Shown: positions 12,101-23,532 of the stretch, piece after piece
Layout of the letters: each line of letters opens with the position of its first letter
Numbering within the stretch: the first letter of the stretch is position 1
From: Pyrrhoderma lamaoense
Lineage: Eukaryota; Basidiomycota; Agaricomycetes; Hymenochaetales; Hymenochaetaceae
Direction: 5' to 3'
Assembly: GCA_002794735.1 (NCBI GenBank)
Contig: NBAZ01000001.1
Span: 2,542,001-2,606,000, forward strand
DNA: 64,000 nucleotides
Translations under genes and position numbers: made by a program
Notes under the pieces: generated by a model
Told to the model about the DNA's origin: nothing
Database searches by the model: none
What the model saw: the letters and a program-made list of their open reading frames with translations, nothing else

Positions 12101-12386
12101 ACTTAAACTGAATACTGATCACATCTCTTTTCCTATCTCCCCCTAAACTAAATATCTCTTGGCGTCTATGATATTTTCTTTCTAGGATGGCACACAAGGA
12201 CAAGGAAAGGAGAAGGAGAAGGAGACGACAAAGTCCGCACCCAATGGGATGGTAAATGGTATCAATGGAGTTAACGGTAGTGGTTCTAATTCTCACGACA
12301 TCAAGCCACCTTCATTTGCTGCTGTTGCCACTGGGGCGAGTTCCACGGTAGAGTCCATCAATAACACGGTCTCTGTCTCCGCTTAG
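9192..12386 (+). CDS. Ankyrin-repeat plus tandem CCCH zinc-finger protein
   Basis: Seven exons (9192-9288, 9522-9599, 9764-10208, 10305-11072, 11306-11477, 11579-12031, 12186-12386) give about 737 residues with clean phases. The N-terminus has short ankyrin-like repeats (LWFASDNGDAAQVAILLND; GATPLVQAVKKGHVQVVKAL). Two CCCH fingers follow. The first, C-x5-C-x5-C-x3-H, spans the intron at 10209 (CRYFPACRYGPSCIFAH). The second, C-x7-C-x5-C-x3-H, spans the intron at 11073 (CAFFPSGRCRNG then DSCKFPH). Between and after the fingers are long Pro/Gln- and Gly/Asn-rich disordered stretches, including an HHHHH run. CCCH fingers of this kind bind RNA, so a post-transcriptional regulator is likely. The target and the exact orthologue are unknown to me. 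Confidence 0.85.
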
Positions 12387-14164
12387 AATATACTCTATAT
12401 ACATATTCTTTTTTTTCTCTTTGCTTAATCTTTTCTTTCCTGTCTTTCTCTCCTCCCCCTCTGTCTATCAACCTACCTATCTATTTACCTATCCCCCTTT
12501 TTTGCCCATTTGCATATGCATATTCTTTTCCCTCTTACTTTTATATATGCTTTTCTTCCCGCTTTTTTTACATCCCCCATACTCATACTGTATGACATTT
12601 ATTTTTCCCTTCCCCTTCCCTCTTCCCTCACCTGCACCCGCAATCTTCTCGTCTCCTGCTTCACACTCACGCTCACACAATACATATATATATTCGCACA
12701 CACGAGTCATCCGCATTTCCAAATTCTCCAAATCAAACCTACCTTTTTTTTCTTTTCTTCTGATCGTTTCACTTCTCATTTCCACGGACGCTGGCCGATC
12801 AATATTAGTTCCTTCTCCCCTCCCTCTCCTCCACTTCTTGTTTGTTATTTTCTCTGCTCCCCCGCCCCCTTTTTTTTCTCTTCTTCACCTCTAATCCCGT
12901 GTGCTTCTCTTATCCCCCCTTACTATTATCTCTGTGTCTATCCTATCTCTCCTGTGCCCTTGTTAACCTGCTATCATCCAAACATTCCGACTTGTTTTAC
13001 GTACATACAAACATATATATACATAAACCTTTGACGCCGTTTACTGCGGTCCTTTTCGTTTCTTTTTCTTCTGTCCCTGTTTTTTACTTTGGCATCTCTG
13101 TTGTCTTCTTTTCTCCGTTCTATCTCTTTCACTTCTTTCTGTCTTTTCTTTCTGTTTTTTACCTCTGTTTACTCTTTTTCTTTCTTGGGGTATCAGATTT
13201 TACCAATCAATACACTTTTCACAAAGTATCCATTATAACAAAACACATCATATATCACACATAACGCACACATATATACTTACACATATGACCAAACACA
13301 ACACACATAACGCAAAACAAACACTAACGCGCACACATACACGTATACGCACCCTAGGCACATGATACCTCTTAATGGTCAAAATCAAAATCTTTCAATA
13401 TTACTAGTTTCACCCATCCTTCTTTATCTACTCCCCTCCCTCCCAATTTTTCCTCTATGAATATTGTGTGCCTCTACCTTACCCCTTTTTTTGTTACCCC
13501 AGCCCAGCCCCTCTTGTCTATACTGTTTTCTTCTTTTTTCGGTTTTTCTTTCTGTGTTTTACCTTGCATAATCACCACTCATCCTTTCTTCCTTACTCTT
13601 CTCTCTCTTTTCCGCTGTCGATTCAAGTAGTTTTTTTATCCATTCACAGTTTTATATTGAAAACTGTTGTGCTACACTAGCTACCTTAACTACCTCTACT
13701 ATTTCTACTACTACTACTCTTTTTACTAACTGGTCACTTTACTTACTTGCTTATTACTGACCTGACAAGTTTTGAGTCTCGTTATCCTGTCTCCTCTTTT
13801 TTACTTACAAAATTTTCTTGTATATACACCTACATGTACTTATTTTTTCATTTCTCCTTCTCTTTTTCATTTCAGTTTCCTTATTGTTTCTTTGTACTTT
13901 TTTTTAGGTTTTTGCTGTTACCTATACTCTTTTTCTTTTCCATGTTAGCGGGAGAATCTCTTAGACACAACTCTCCTCCTCGTTCCTTCAAGTCCGTTTT
14001 ACCGTTCTTTGTGAAGGACTCGTACACAAACACCAAGAGGGGAGGGAAGGGTGACGGGGATGTTGGGTTCCCCTCGTTTTGCTGATCGTGATCCTCTGCC
14101 CCTACCCCTTGTTCATATTTTCTTTCTTCTTCATTGTACATTTCCCTACTTCTTTCAATCCTTG

Positions 14165-14205
14165 CCCATCTATCTATCTATCTTGCATCGTTCTATCTAT
14201 CTAGT
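14165..14205. repeat. ATCT microsatellite
   Basis: Two adjacent imperfect runs of ATCT units, separated by TTGCATCGTT, lie inside the pyrimidine-rich intergenic block. Confidence 0.8.
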
Positions 14206-14404
14206 TTATTTTGGGATTACCTCAGAAAAAAGAAAGGAATAACGTTTATTCACTTTTCGCATGCCCCATCGATTAGATTAAATCTTTATATTATAGAAAG
14301 AAGAATGAAAGGATGACGTTTGTCGCTATCCACAACGACCAAATTACTTGAAACCAACAATTTCTGTTTATCAAGTCATTTGATACCCGATTCCGATTTA
14401 TAAC

Positions 14405-14430
14405 AAGTATACGTACGTATGTATGTATGT
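14405..14430. repeat. GTAT microsatellite
   Basis: About five tandem GTAT/GTAC units in noncoding DNA. Confidence 0.7.
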
Positions 14431-15555
14431 AAGGCGTTTATCGTATATCATCGTCGGACCCGCCGGGAGTAGAGCGGGGGAAACGGGGAGGGGATATGTG
14501 GTAGTGAGTAGTAAGTGGTGAATAGTCAAATTAGGTAGAAGAGGAAATGAAGTACGAAATAATGATAGAGGTGTGAGATTTTCAAGAGAAAAGAGACCGA
14601 CCATCAGCTATGAATATTTTTTGCTTGAATTCTTTCCTCTTCTCTCTCTCTTTCTCTATTTTTTTAACTGTTCATCATGATAGTTATAAACAAATCTAGT
14701 AATCACTTTCCTATTTTATAAAGAGTCATAAAAGATATCAGTATTTCTCACTTAACGATCACTCACTTTTGCTCTCAGTGGTTCATAATATTACATTATA
14801 CCACTACCAACTTGACTCATAAATCACATGCACGGATTAGCACGGACCTCCAAGTTTAGTGTTTGTACAGTTTTGACAAAGAATCATACCTCATTATCCC
14901 TGCATATATCTATATTTTTATTATATCTGTCTCTGTCTCTCCATATCTATCTACATCGCTACATAATACGTCCGGTACCTCTCTACGACCTACCTTGCTT
15001 ACCCATCTCATCTCTATCACGTCTATACTATCTAACACATCTTATCTATCTCATCTATCTATTTTCCCCATTCTGTGTTAAGTATGCATTCTCTATAATA
15101 ATCTTTTTTAAACCATAACAACGGGGTACATAGTACTCTACATATGGAACGTGGAACAACAGGAAAAAATCCAATAGATTCATCCGAAGCTCTCCCGCCC
15201 TCCGCCCCTTCTCTTGCACCACTTGACACTCATTACCTTCTTCTCAAAGACTTAATGCATTAAGATTAACCACCTATTTCCCAGATCACGATATTATATG
15301 ATTGTGTTAGAAGTTCTTGTTAATTTCTACTTTATTAGTGATTTTAATCATACAACATCCCTTTTCAAAACTTTCAAATAGACAAAACAAACAAAAAGAA
15401 AACAATATAAGAAACGAAATTATCTTGTTTTTCACATTCACTAAGTTTGAAGCGTGATTTACTTCTGGTAAAAGAACTTCTAGGGTAAAGCAACCCTCGT
15501 CGTCTTTACGATTGATGTTAAAGAGTTCAGAGTTCGAGAACAGACGAGAGAGGTG

Positions 15556-18500
15556 CTAAACGGATAGGTTCTCTCTAACATTCTCCTCCCAGCTCTCAAG
15601 CCCCAAAAGTTCGACACCCTCCCGTCCAATTACTTCTCCAATCTCATACACTTCCTTCTCCCCACTCTCTTTAAGCTGTTCAATAACAGCCTGAACGTCC
15701 GATCTCCCAACAATAAGCACCATACCAACACCACAGTTAAAGGTCCGGCACATCTCTTTAGATGAGAGCCCTCCCGTAGTTGCTGTTCCATTCCCTTAGG
15801 TGCAGAGGAATATTGTTTTAGAAACTGGAAAACAGGGGGTAAAGTCCATCGGGACACATCGACCGTACATCCCAATCCAGGTGGCAAGACGCGTGGGATA
15901 TTTTCCACGAAGCCACCGCCGGTTATATGCGACAACCCTTTGACACGTCCACTCCTCAAAGCAGGCAACAACGTCTTCACGTACAACCTTGTAGGTGTTA
16001 ACAATGCTTCACCTAATGTCGTTGTCGTTGTAGATGAAGATGTAACTGGAGTAGGCGCCCAGGGACAAGGTGAATCATACGACAAACCCGAGATTCCAAC
16101 AATCTTCCTAACGAGCGAGAACCCATTCGAATGTAATCCGGAAGAAGGTAGTCCAAGTAACACATCCCCAACCTCGATATTCTTCTTTGGTAACAATTGC
16201 TCTCTCTCCACGACACCCACAGCAAACCCAGCCAGATCATAATCCCCTTCCATATACATCCCAGGCATCTCAGCCGTCTCTCCACCAATCAACGCGCACC
16301 CAGATTCCACGCACCCATCTGCTATACCTTTTACGACTTCTGTAGCAGTCGGAATGTCGAGGTGGGAGCAGGCGAAGTAGTCGAGGAAGTAGAGAGGTTC
16401 TGCACCTTGGACGATGAGATCGTTGACGGACATTGCAACCAGGTCGATACCTATTTTTTTTTACAAACACAAGACCCCATTAATCAGCGATTTCTATCAC
16501 GAGAAGTGACAAAACACATAGCCCAAAAATAATCTCGAAGAACACAAAATAGACATTCCAAATCTACTCACCAACATACCGATGGATGCCCGTATCAACG
16601 GCCACTCTCAACTTTGTTCCAACCCCATCAGTACCACTAACAAGCACCGGGTCCTTATAATTTAGTGGCTTCAAATCAAACGTCCCTCCGAAGCCCCCAA
16701 TAGCTGCATCACTCCCCAACCTCCTAGTAGCCTTGACAAAAGGTTTGATAGCCTCAACAAATGCATTACCAGCATCTACTGACACTCCCGCAGATGCATA
16801 TGTGAGATCCGCCTGAGGTTGGCTAGGTCCTGCTTCTGCCTGAGCTTTAAGAGCGCTGATAGAAGGGGTTATTATTATTAGTTATGTTTATTATGGAGAT
16901 TTTAAACGGGGCAGAAGAGTTAAAGTGGATGAATTGAGTTTTCATTAAAATTACTATTGATAAATGCGATCCATTCAAAAACTGTAGCGTGTGGATATGG
17001 ACTAGAAAGAAAGGGAAAATCGAAGGAAAAAAAGCAAAAATAGGGATAACAACAAAACGCCCCCATGAATAACATAACGACAGTGTTGTACGTACCGATG
17101 CGCGATGTCTTTTCTGTAAGTTGCACCTTCAAAGGTAATTTTACTAACTCCTTTGTATGCAAGGTCAACAGCGTCTTTCACAGATGGCGCTACGGATGAA
17201 ACGACAAGAACTCGCCCTCCAGAAGTTACGATCTTTCCATCCTTCTCTGTAGTACCAGCATGGAAGACTTGGACATCTAATATCATATAAAGTATATTTT
17301 TATATTTGAGGGTAAAATTAGCAAAGGAAATTAGAGAGGAAACAGGAAATAAGTATACCCGATGGAAGTTCACCAATATCAATAACTTTGCCTTTAGGAT
17401 ATGATCCTGGGTAGCCCTGAGAAGCAAGAACAACGGAAGCTGCGAATCCAGGTCTAATTTTCACTTCGACAGAATCCAGACGCCGCTCTGCACAAGCCTG
17501 TAAAATTCATACGTAAACATCGAGATTGCGATCGCATTAATAGGCGCCAATATCAGAGAAAATTGATCAATGGAGATTAAATTTTATTTCTCTACTCTTC
17601 CGCATCTGAGTGGCTGACTCAACAGCCCGGTTTATGATAAGGGCAGGAAGAAAGAAGGGTGGTTGAGGTAGGGAAGAAAGGGGGGCCTAGAACTCACCAA
17701 AAGAATCGGAGCAAGATCACTTTCGAGGAGTAAAAGAACAGCCTCCGTTTCGGGGTCTCCGAATCGTACATTATACTCGAGCACTTTCGGCCCATCCTTG
17801 GTAACCATAAATCCTGTGAAAAGCATTCCAACAAAAGGATACCCTTCACGTCTCATTCCATCAATAGTAGGTTGCAGGGTCTCCTTCATGATACGTTTCA
17901 TAACCTCAGGAGTCGCCACTGGAGCAGGAGCATATGCTCCCATTCCACCAGTATTCGGACCCGTATCTCCATCTCCAATCCGTTTATGGTCTTGTGCAGC
18001 AGGGAGTGGAACAATAGTGTAACCATCCGAGAAGGCCAATATCGACAGCTCAGGTCCTGTCAGATATTCCTCAACAACAACTTCGCTACCTGTTCAATTC
18101 ACTTCAAATAAGTTCGGCAACTCATTTTTTATTCTAACGGGAAACGCAGAAAAGGGGGATATTAAAAGTGAATTAGTACAGACCAGCGCTTCCAAAGATG
18201 TTCGACACCATGATGTCTTTAAGTCCAGCAATAGCTTCATCAATCGTTTCAGGTATCAGAACACCTTTTCCTGCAGCCAACCCAGAAGCTTTTAGCACAG
18301 TCTGGAATCCACATGTTTTGACATATTCTACAGCTTCATCAAATTGAGATGCCTGGAAAATTTTGTATTTGGCAGTGGGGATATTATTTCGCTGCATAAA
18401 ATCTTTCGAGAACGCTTTCGATCCCTCCATTCTTGCAGCCTTTGCAGAAGGCCCAAAGACTGGTATTCCAACTAAGGAAATAAAGAGACGAAGAATTTGC

Positions 18501-18910
18501 TTCAGTAACCGTAAAAGGGGATAGCATATAGTCTGCTCAAACACACACCTTTTCGGAAGAAAGTCTCAATCCATCTACAAGAGGTTGCTCAGGTCCCGGG
18601 ACAAGTAAGTTGACCTGAAAGCAAAGAAAAACCAATATATAATCTCTATCATTCATTTCTTTCCCCTCAACACTAACAGATTAACTCTTACATTATTTTC
18701 AACCGCAAAAGCTACAAGAGGTCTAAAATCAGGTCCGGTAGGCAAGTTGCTGACATTAGTAGTCTTCTCCAAGAGCGCTGTTCCTCCATTTCCTGGCACG
18801 ACGTAGATACGTTGTACGATTGGTGATTGAGAGAGCTTCCAAGCTAAGGCATGTTCCCTGCCACCGCTGCCAACGATGAGAATAGTGAGCGGATCAGCCA
18901 TGGGAGTCAT
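15556..18910 (-). CDS. ADE5,7: Bifunctional GAR synthetase / AIR synthetase (purine synthesis)
   Basis: This is the multi-exon gene of a roughly 790-residue cytosolic enzyme catalysing two steps of de novo purine synthesis. The N-terminal GARS (ATP-grasp) half starts [17 protein letters not shown] and contains [37 protein letters not shown] and [14 protein letters not shown]. The C-terminal AIRS half contains [37 protein letters not shown] and [15 protein letters not shown], and ends near [10 protein letters not shown]. Two single-base losses break it. Near 18,574, LVDG should read on to IETFFRK but shifts; the next intron phase supports the missing base. Near 15,795, between SSAPK and [14 protein letters not shown], one base is missing beside a GGG run. 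Both halves are otherwise intact, so I treat this as a functional gene with sequence errors. The start is ATG 18910, or ATG 18901 nine bases later. Confidence 0.93.
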
Positions 18911-19514
18911 ATACTTAAGAGGACTCCCCTCGGGGTTGACTGCTTTAAATTTTGTGATCTACGCGCGCGATTTCATTTCTGATCGGGTCTATAAAAGCTT
19001 AAGTGTTGAGTTAATAATAATATAAATAGTGTCTACATTAATGTCAGTACTAGTGTATTAAATTAATACAAGTCTGAGCTCAGGAACTGCGATCGACGAA
19101 TACAAAAACAAGTATTTTACTTGCTTATAGAGAAGTAGATCATGTTGTCGATCACAAAATCCACTTATGTAATCGTATATATTAATTTCATTTCAACGGA
19201 AATCGACATTCATATATGCACTATGATGTAACAAGCCTATATGCATGTACAGTATATAACGTGAGTAGTGAGGTGTGAAAAGGGGAGAAAAGTAGAGATG
19301 ATGAAAACAACAAAAAGAAACAAATATGCCAATCGTAACAAGTCATAAACATGCAGTAACAAACAAAAACAACATGCGTGAACAGAAAAACGAAGAGAAA
19401 AGAGTAATAACGTAAGAGAAATACAAGAGAAAATACACAGAAAAAAATGCAGGAGATATGGTCATCATACAAGAGTAGAACACGACAAAGAGCAACATCC
19501 GATTCCCATGAACC
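18911..19514. other. Intergenic, ADE5,7 promoter and downstream flank of next gene
   Basis: 600 bp between tandem minus-strand genes. The half near 18,950-19,150 is AT-rich and would be the ADE5,7 promoter. From 19,250 to 19,500 the + strand is purine-rich, so the sense strand of the upstream neighbour is pyrimidine-rich after its stop codon. No gene is seen. Confidence 0.4.
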
Positions 19515-21496
19515 TCATCTCCCAATACTCAGATCCCTCAAATTCTCCCCAGCACCGTCTACAATCTTCTCTTCATCTCCGCCATTAGCACGCTTAGCTA
19601 GCTTTGGTACGGGTCGCAAAATTGGACTAGCAAGGATCATCGATGCTCTAACAGTCGGAGATGAAACAACAGAAGATGACGACCCAGAACGATGATGTCC
19701 GCCCCCAGTAAGTTGGATTGGGAAACCGCTCCCGCCGCCGAAAGAGTTATTACTGTTATTACCATTGTTATGATTAATATTCCCTCCCCCGTTCCCATTC
19801 CCATAGGAAAGTGAGTTGCTATGCGAGATGGTTGGTGATGAGGTAGTAGAGTTCGCTTGGGAATGGCTAAACGAGTGTCGTGGCTTCAAAATAGGTGAGC
19901 GCGGGATTACAATAGGCGAGACTAGATCTCGTTCCTTCAGCTGCGAAATCGAAGGTGAAACAGCTCGTCTCTTTGCAGAAGGTGCGTATGGATCGAACCG
20001 GTCCTCGTCTACATTGCACATACAATCACATTAAGAAAGGAGGAAAAAGTGATAGATGTTTTTTGTCAGTTACCGAAAAATAATTAGTTATTACTATAAG
20101 AAAAAAGTGGACAACTTAATTTAGAATAGTACTTACATTTTCTCTTAGCCGTCCTTACGGCACTACTTGTCGTTGGGGGAGGTGTTTGACGCCACTGATA
20201 TGGCGGAATGCTGACGCTAGTCATTGCAGGTGATCCTGTAGCTTGCAATGGCTGCAACGAGGTTAAACAATAACAATACAGATATGAGTTGGTTGCATGC
20301 GATAAGGAGTACAAGTAATGATTGGGGCGGGTGTAAAAGCTTACCATATCGATATCCATAAAGTTTCCAGGACTCTCTGAGACTCCTCTGAAGTAGCCAT
20401 GGTCTTCAGGCGTGCCCAATATACTTGGAGCAGGAGTACAAGGTTTCGTGATATTAATCGGTTCACTCCCAGAAGGTAGTTTATAACTGAACATGGACGG
20501 TCCTTCGTCCTCATCTTCACCGTCATCACTCGGTGTATCCTCTCTCTGAAACTCGTCATCATCATTAGTAGCCTCCTCTGGATAACGACCTTTATCCAAA
20601 TGTGAGCGTGAAGAACGACTAGGGCCAAATCCCGGAGGTAATCCGGATAAAGATACCACTAAACGTTGGAATTGGGCCTCGTGTTTGATTTCGCTCTCTT
20701 CCGGATGAGCGGCTTCTGCTTTGAGGGAAAGAAGACGAACAGGTTTGGGCTGTGTGTGTTCCCCACCCCAAAGTTACCAATCAATTTATAAAATTTGTAA
20801 TGGTTTTTGTGATTCAATATAGCGCAATTCAACCTCAGTGGAGGGGAAGATTAAAGATTAAACTCACAGGACATGGTAGTCGTCTTGATAACGCCCGCTG
20901 CGAGGTGGACGGCTCTTGTATGTCGGCTGGAGGTTTCAAAGCAGAGGGGCTTGCAGAACGTGAAATGTCCATAGGAGAAGGTTTTGGCCTCTCCGACACT
21001 TCTTCCAAGCGAGGGTTTTCAAATCTCAATGGAGGAGTAGAGCCGTTGGAATCGCTTGAAGGGGAAGAACTGTCGGTGGTCATCCGATCTTTGTCTCGAA
21101 ATCGAGTCGCAGCGTCGCTGTCATTCACGTCCACACCCTCGTCATCTTCTCTCCTCCTTTTACCCTTCGGTCGCTTTGGAGAGGGCAGAGTGAAAGTATT
21201 TGAGAGTGGAGAGTTCACGCGACCCTCTAACCAGTTGATGATTGTGGGCCGCCGCATCCGCTTATAGAGTGGAGAGGCATCATCCTTAGACTGTATCGCA
21301 GGCATTTCGTCTCCATTGTACTGAGGAGAACCGGACGAGCTAGTCTGGAGAGCAAAATCGGAAAGGGAAGTAGAGAGATATGGACGACGGGGAGTGGAAG
21401 TGGTAGAAGGTGGATTTGAGTCTGATTTGAAAACGTCTGATGATTGAGATTGAGCTGGTGGAAACGCACAGAGTCGAGTGTCCGATGAACTCGACA
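19515..21496 (-). CDS. Ser/Thr-Pro-rich protein of unknown function
   Basis: Four exons (about 20,870-21,496; 20,345-20,750; 20,140-20,250; 19,515-20,010) give a disordered protein of around 540 residues. I do not recognise a catalytic domain. It is dense in Ser-Pro and Thr-Pro dipeptides, as expected of a CDK or MAP-kinase substrate. A small motif is repeated near the C-terminus: SPILKP and SPILRP. More structured patches are RRPTIINWLEGRVNSPLSN (about residue 85) and the segment PPYQWRQTPPP followed, after splicing, by RKYEDRFDPYAPSAKRRAVS. The latter looks like the conserved core. Basic clusters (PKRPKGKRRR, AKRRA) suggest a nuclear protein. An acidic stretch (TPSDDGEDEDEGP) lies mid-protein. 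Conserved but uncharacterised in related fungi is my inference. Confidence 0.65.
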
Positions 21497-21972
21497 TGAT
21501 GGTGGTGGGGATGGTAAGAGGTCAGGAAGGAAAAGAAGGGAGGGAGAGGAGGAGGAGCTGTAGCATAATAATAAGTCGAGGACTTTGGACTAAGAGCAGC
21601 ATACGGACCATAGACATGGACCACCCCTACAGCACTACTTTACAAGGCAAGCCGACCGAAACTCTCCTTCTCAGCCACACACACTTTTCCCTCAGGCGAT
21701 TACCCCCGCCTTAGCCGGTATCCATTTCCTACCCCTAGATCTTCATTTCATCCATCTCGCAAACCTCTTTCACTAGTCTGCCTCGCCACAAGACGTTTAT
21801 AAAAATAATTATAATAGTGAATAAATAAAAAAAGCCAGGCCCATGTCATTTGTAATCCTAGTTCTTTGCACATACAGTCATACGTAGAGAATATGAAAAA
21901 AAATAGATAGTAGACTAGTACAACCGAGTGACATCCAAAAAGCAATCCGATCCAGGCTTCTTTGCTTTACTC
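21497..21972. other. Intergenic, promoter of the Ser/Thr-Pro-rich gene
   Basis: 475 bp between tandem minus-strand genes. It is CT-rich on the + strand near 21,650-21,780 and AT-rich near the 3' end of the MAPEG gene. No gene is seen. Confidence 0.4.
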
Positions 21973-22891
21973 TTACAATCCCTCCGAAATAAGTTCGTAT
22001 GCCGTGTATGCAGACGTAAGGAAAGTACCTAAGAAGGGCGTAGTCCAAAAAGAAGCAAGTATCAGTTATCAAAGTTTCATAAGCAGCCAACAAAAGAATT
22101 TCGAAAAAGAGGGTGAGAGCAAAGTATGATGATATAGGTGGTAAAATGATAGTGTCCAAGTACTGACCAAGCATAGCGAGCATGTGGATAAAGCCACCTC
22201 TCGTGGTTCTCTTTGCTGGATCTCCAGTAGAGTACCCGAGAGTGAACAAGACCCTGCCGACAACCCACGCACTGCCGAGGGCTGCTGCTACATACGGGCG
22301 CCTCAATCCAACAATGAACATACTGAATTTATCATGAAATAAATCCTCAGGCATTAGATAACCCGTTACACTGACATCAAATTCGCCTACTCACCCAGCT
22401 AGGATATGTGGATACGTCTCAAGCGTGTTTTGATGGGCACCTAATTATGATAGTTACAAATAAAACCACATCAACATCAAAGGTCTAAGACTGAGAAGCA
22501 GCTAATATAGAAGACATACGCTGTACACAGTTGAACTTGTTTGCAGCCGGGTTAGACTTGGCCTCACTAACTTCCGCATACACTAAATGCGTGAAAGAAG
22601 CCCTCACATTTAGTACCCTCGTTCTACTTTAGTAGACAGTCAATTAACGTGCTTACGTTGAGGGTATGCAATTTTAGCAGCCTTGCGGGCTCTTCCTACT
22701 CTCATAGACTGCCATATGTTCAAGAAGAACGTGGAAGTAGCAACAGCAACAACGTAGGAGAAACTGAGACACCGTCCAATGACGATATGCATATATGCAT
22801 TCATTACCCAAAGTCACAGAAACGATTAGTTTACTTAATGAAATTATAAAAATAAGATCACCTACCCTTCCGGGACAACGAGGGTCGGCAT
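21973..22891 (-). CDS. MAPEG family, microsomal glutathione S-transferase 3-like
   Basis: Several small exons assemble a membrane protein of about 150 residues, the usual length for MGST3-like MAPEG proteins. It starts MPTLVVPEG, then a first membrane segment ending FLNIWQSMRVGRARKAAK. The family signature FNCVQRAHQNTLETYP spans an intron. Further membrane segments contain RRPYVAAALGSAWVVGRVL, and it ends TSAYTAYELISEGL with a stop at 21973. By family it sits in the ER or outer mitochondrial membrane as a trimer, with glutathione transferase or peroxidase activity on lipids and xenobiotics. The first donor is ambiguous: GTGATC keeps frame into FSYVVAVATSTFF, while the nearer GTAGGT does not. 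Confidence 0.88.
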
Positions 22892-23532
22892 TGTACTTTC
22901 CAATAAATCAGTGGATAGTTCAAAGTTAGACTTGTTCTTTTTCTTGGGGAGTTTCTTAATTCACAAAAATAAAAGGAGAGAGGGGTTGTTTTATATGTGA
23001 TCAGCTGTGGGTAAAAAAAAGCTCCTTTCCACCTTGTTCCAGTAGATTCAATTCAAATTGGTTGCTCCCTGCCGGGACGCGTCACTTTCGATCAAAAGCC
23101 ACGGAAGTAGTGGTCCTTTAAATTCCATTTATCCTTGATCTTAGTCTTGGAGTTGACAAGTATCAGGTGTATATTTGGTACATTAGGCATAACTTGTACA
23201 CGTGGTTCAATTAAATCCCCATATCTGTAAACAAGCTGACGTGATTTGGTCACGCTTACCGTGACTTTCTTTGTCATACTCTTCAAATCGCTATCCCTCT
23301 GGATGGACGACAGCCCGATGATCGACAGTTCTTTGTAAAGCAAGGAAAATCGACCTTACCATATCACGTTTCTTTTTCAAATTAAAAGTATTTTATTGAA
23401 ATTATTCGGTTACTTGCGCGGCGCGGACGCGGCATGATCATATAGCAATTTTTGGGTGCTACTTTTTTTTGTCGGGTAGATAGATAATTTATATTTTTTT
23501 TCTGCATTAGCTATATTAAAGCAGCTCAGGTC
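22892..23532. promoter_or_regulatory. Divergent promoter between MAPEG gene and RRB1
   Basis: 641 bp containing an ACGCGT box at 23077-23082 and a GC-rich patch (GCGCGGCGCGGACGCGG) near 23,417-23,433 in AT-rich surroundings. A minus-strand frame of 83 codons at 23,092-23,343 has no recognisable features and I do not call it a gene. Confidence 0.4.

Larger units (their letters stand above)
12387..15555. other. Long convergent intergenic region, pyrimidine-rich
   Basis: This is 3.2 kb between convergent genes. From about 12,400 to 14,200 the + strand is dominated by C and T, with runs such as TCTTTTTTTTCTC, and carries only hydrophobic low-complexity frames. ATCT repeats occur around 14,165-14,205 and GTAT repeats around 14,405-14,430. 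From 14,600 to 15,500 the sequence is AT-rich. No protein or structured RNA is recognised. The first part may be a long 3' UTR or downstream region of the CCCH gene. Confidence 0.5.

Noticed and set aside
12421..13264. Plus-strand hydrophobic frames downstream of the CCCH gene
   Set aside because: Low-complexity products of the pyrimidine-rich tract; two frames are open over the same bases.
15556..18910. Pseudogene status for ADE5,7 and the other shifted genes
   Set aside because: Conserved motifs persist on both sides of every shift, and essential single-copy genes are affected together, so sequence error is the simpler reading.
23092..23343. 83-codon minus-strand frame in the MAPEG/RRB1 promoter
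   Set aside because: No recognisable motif and it lies in a divergent promoter with an ACGCGT box.
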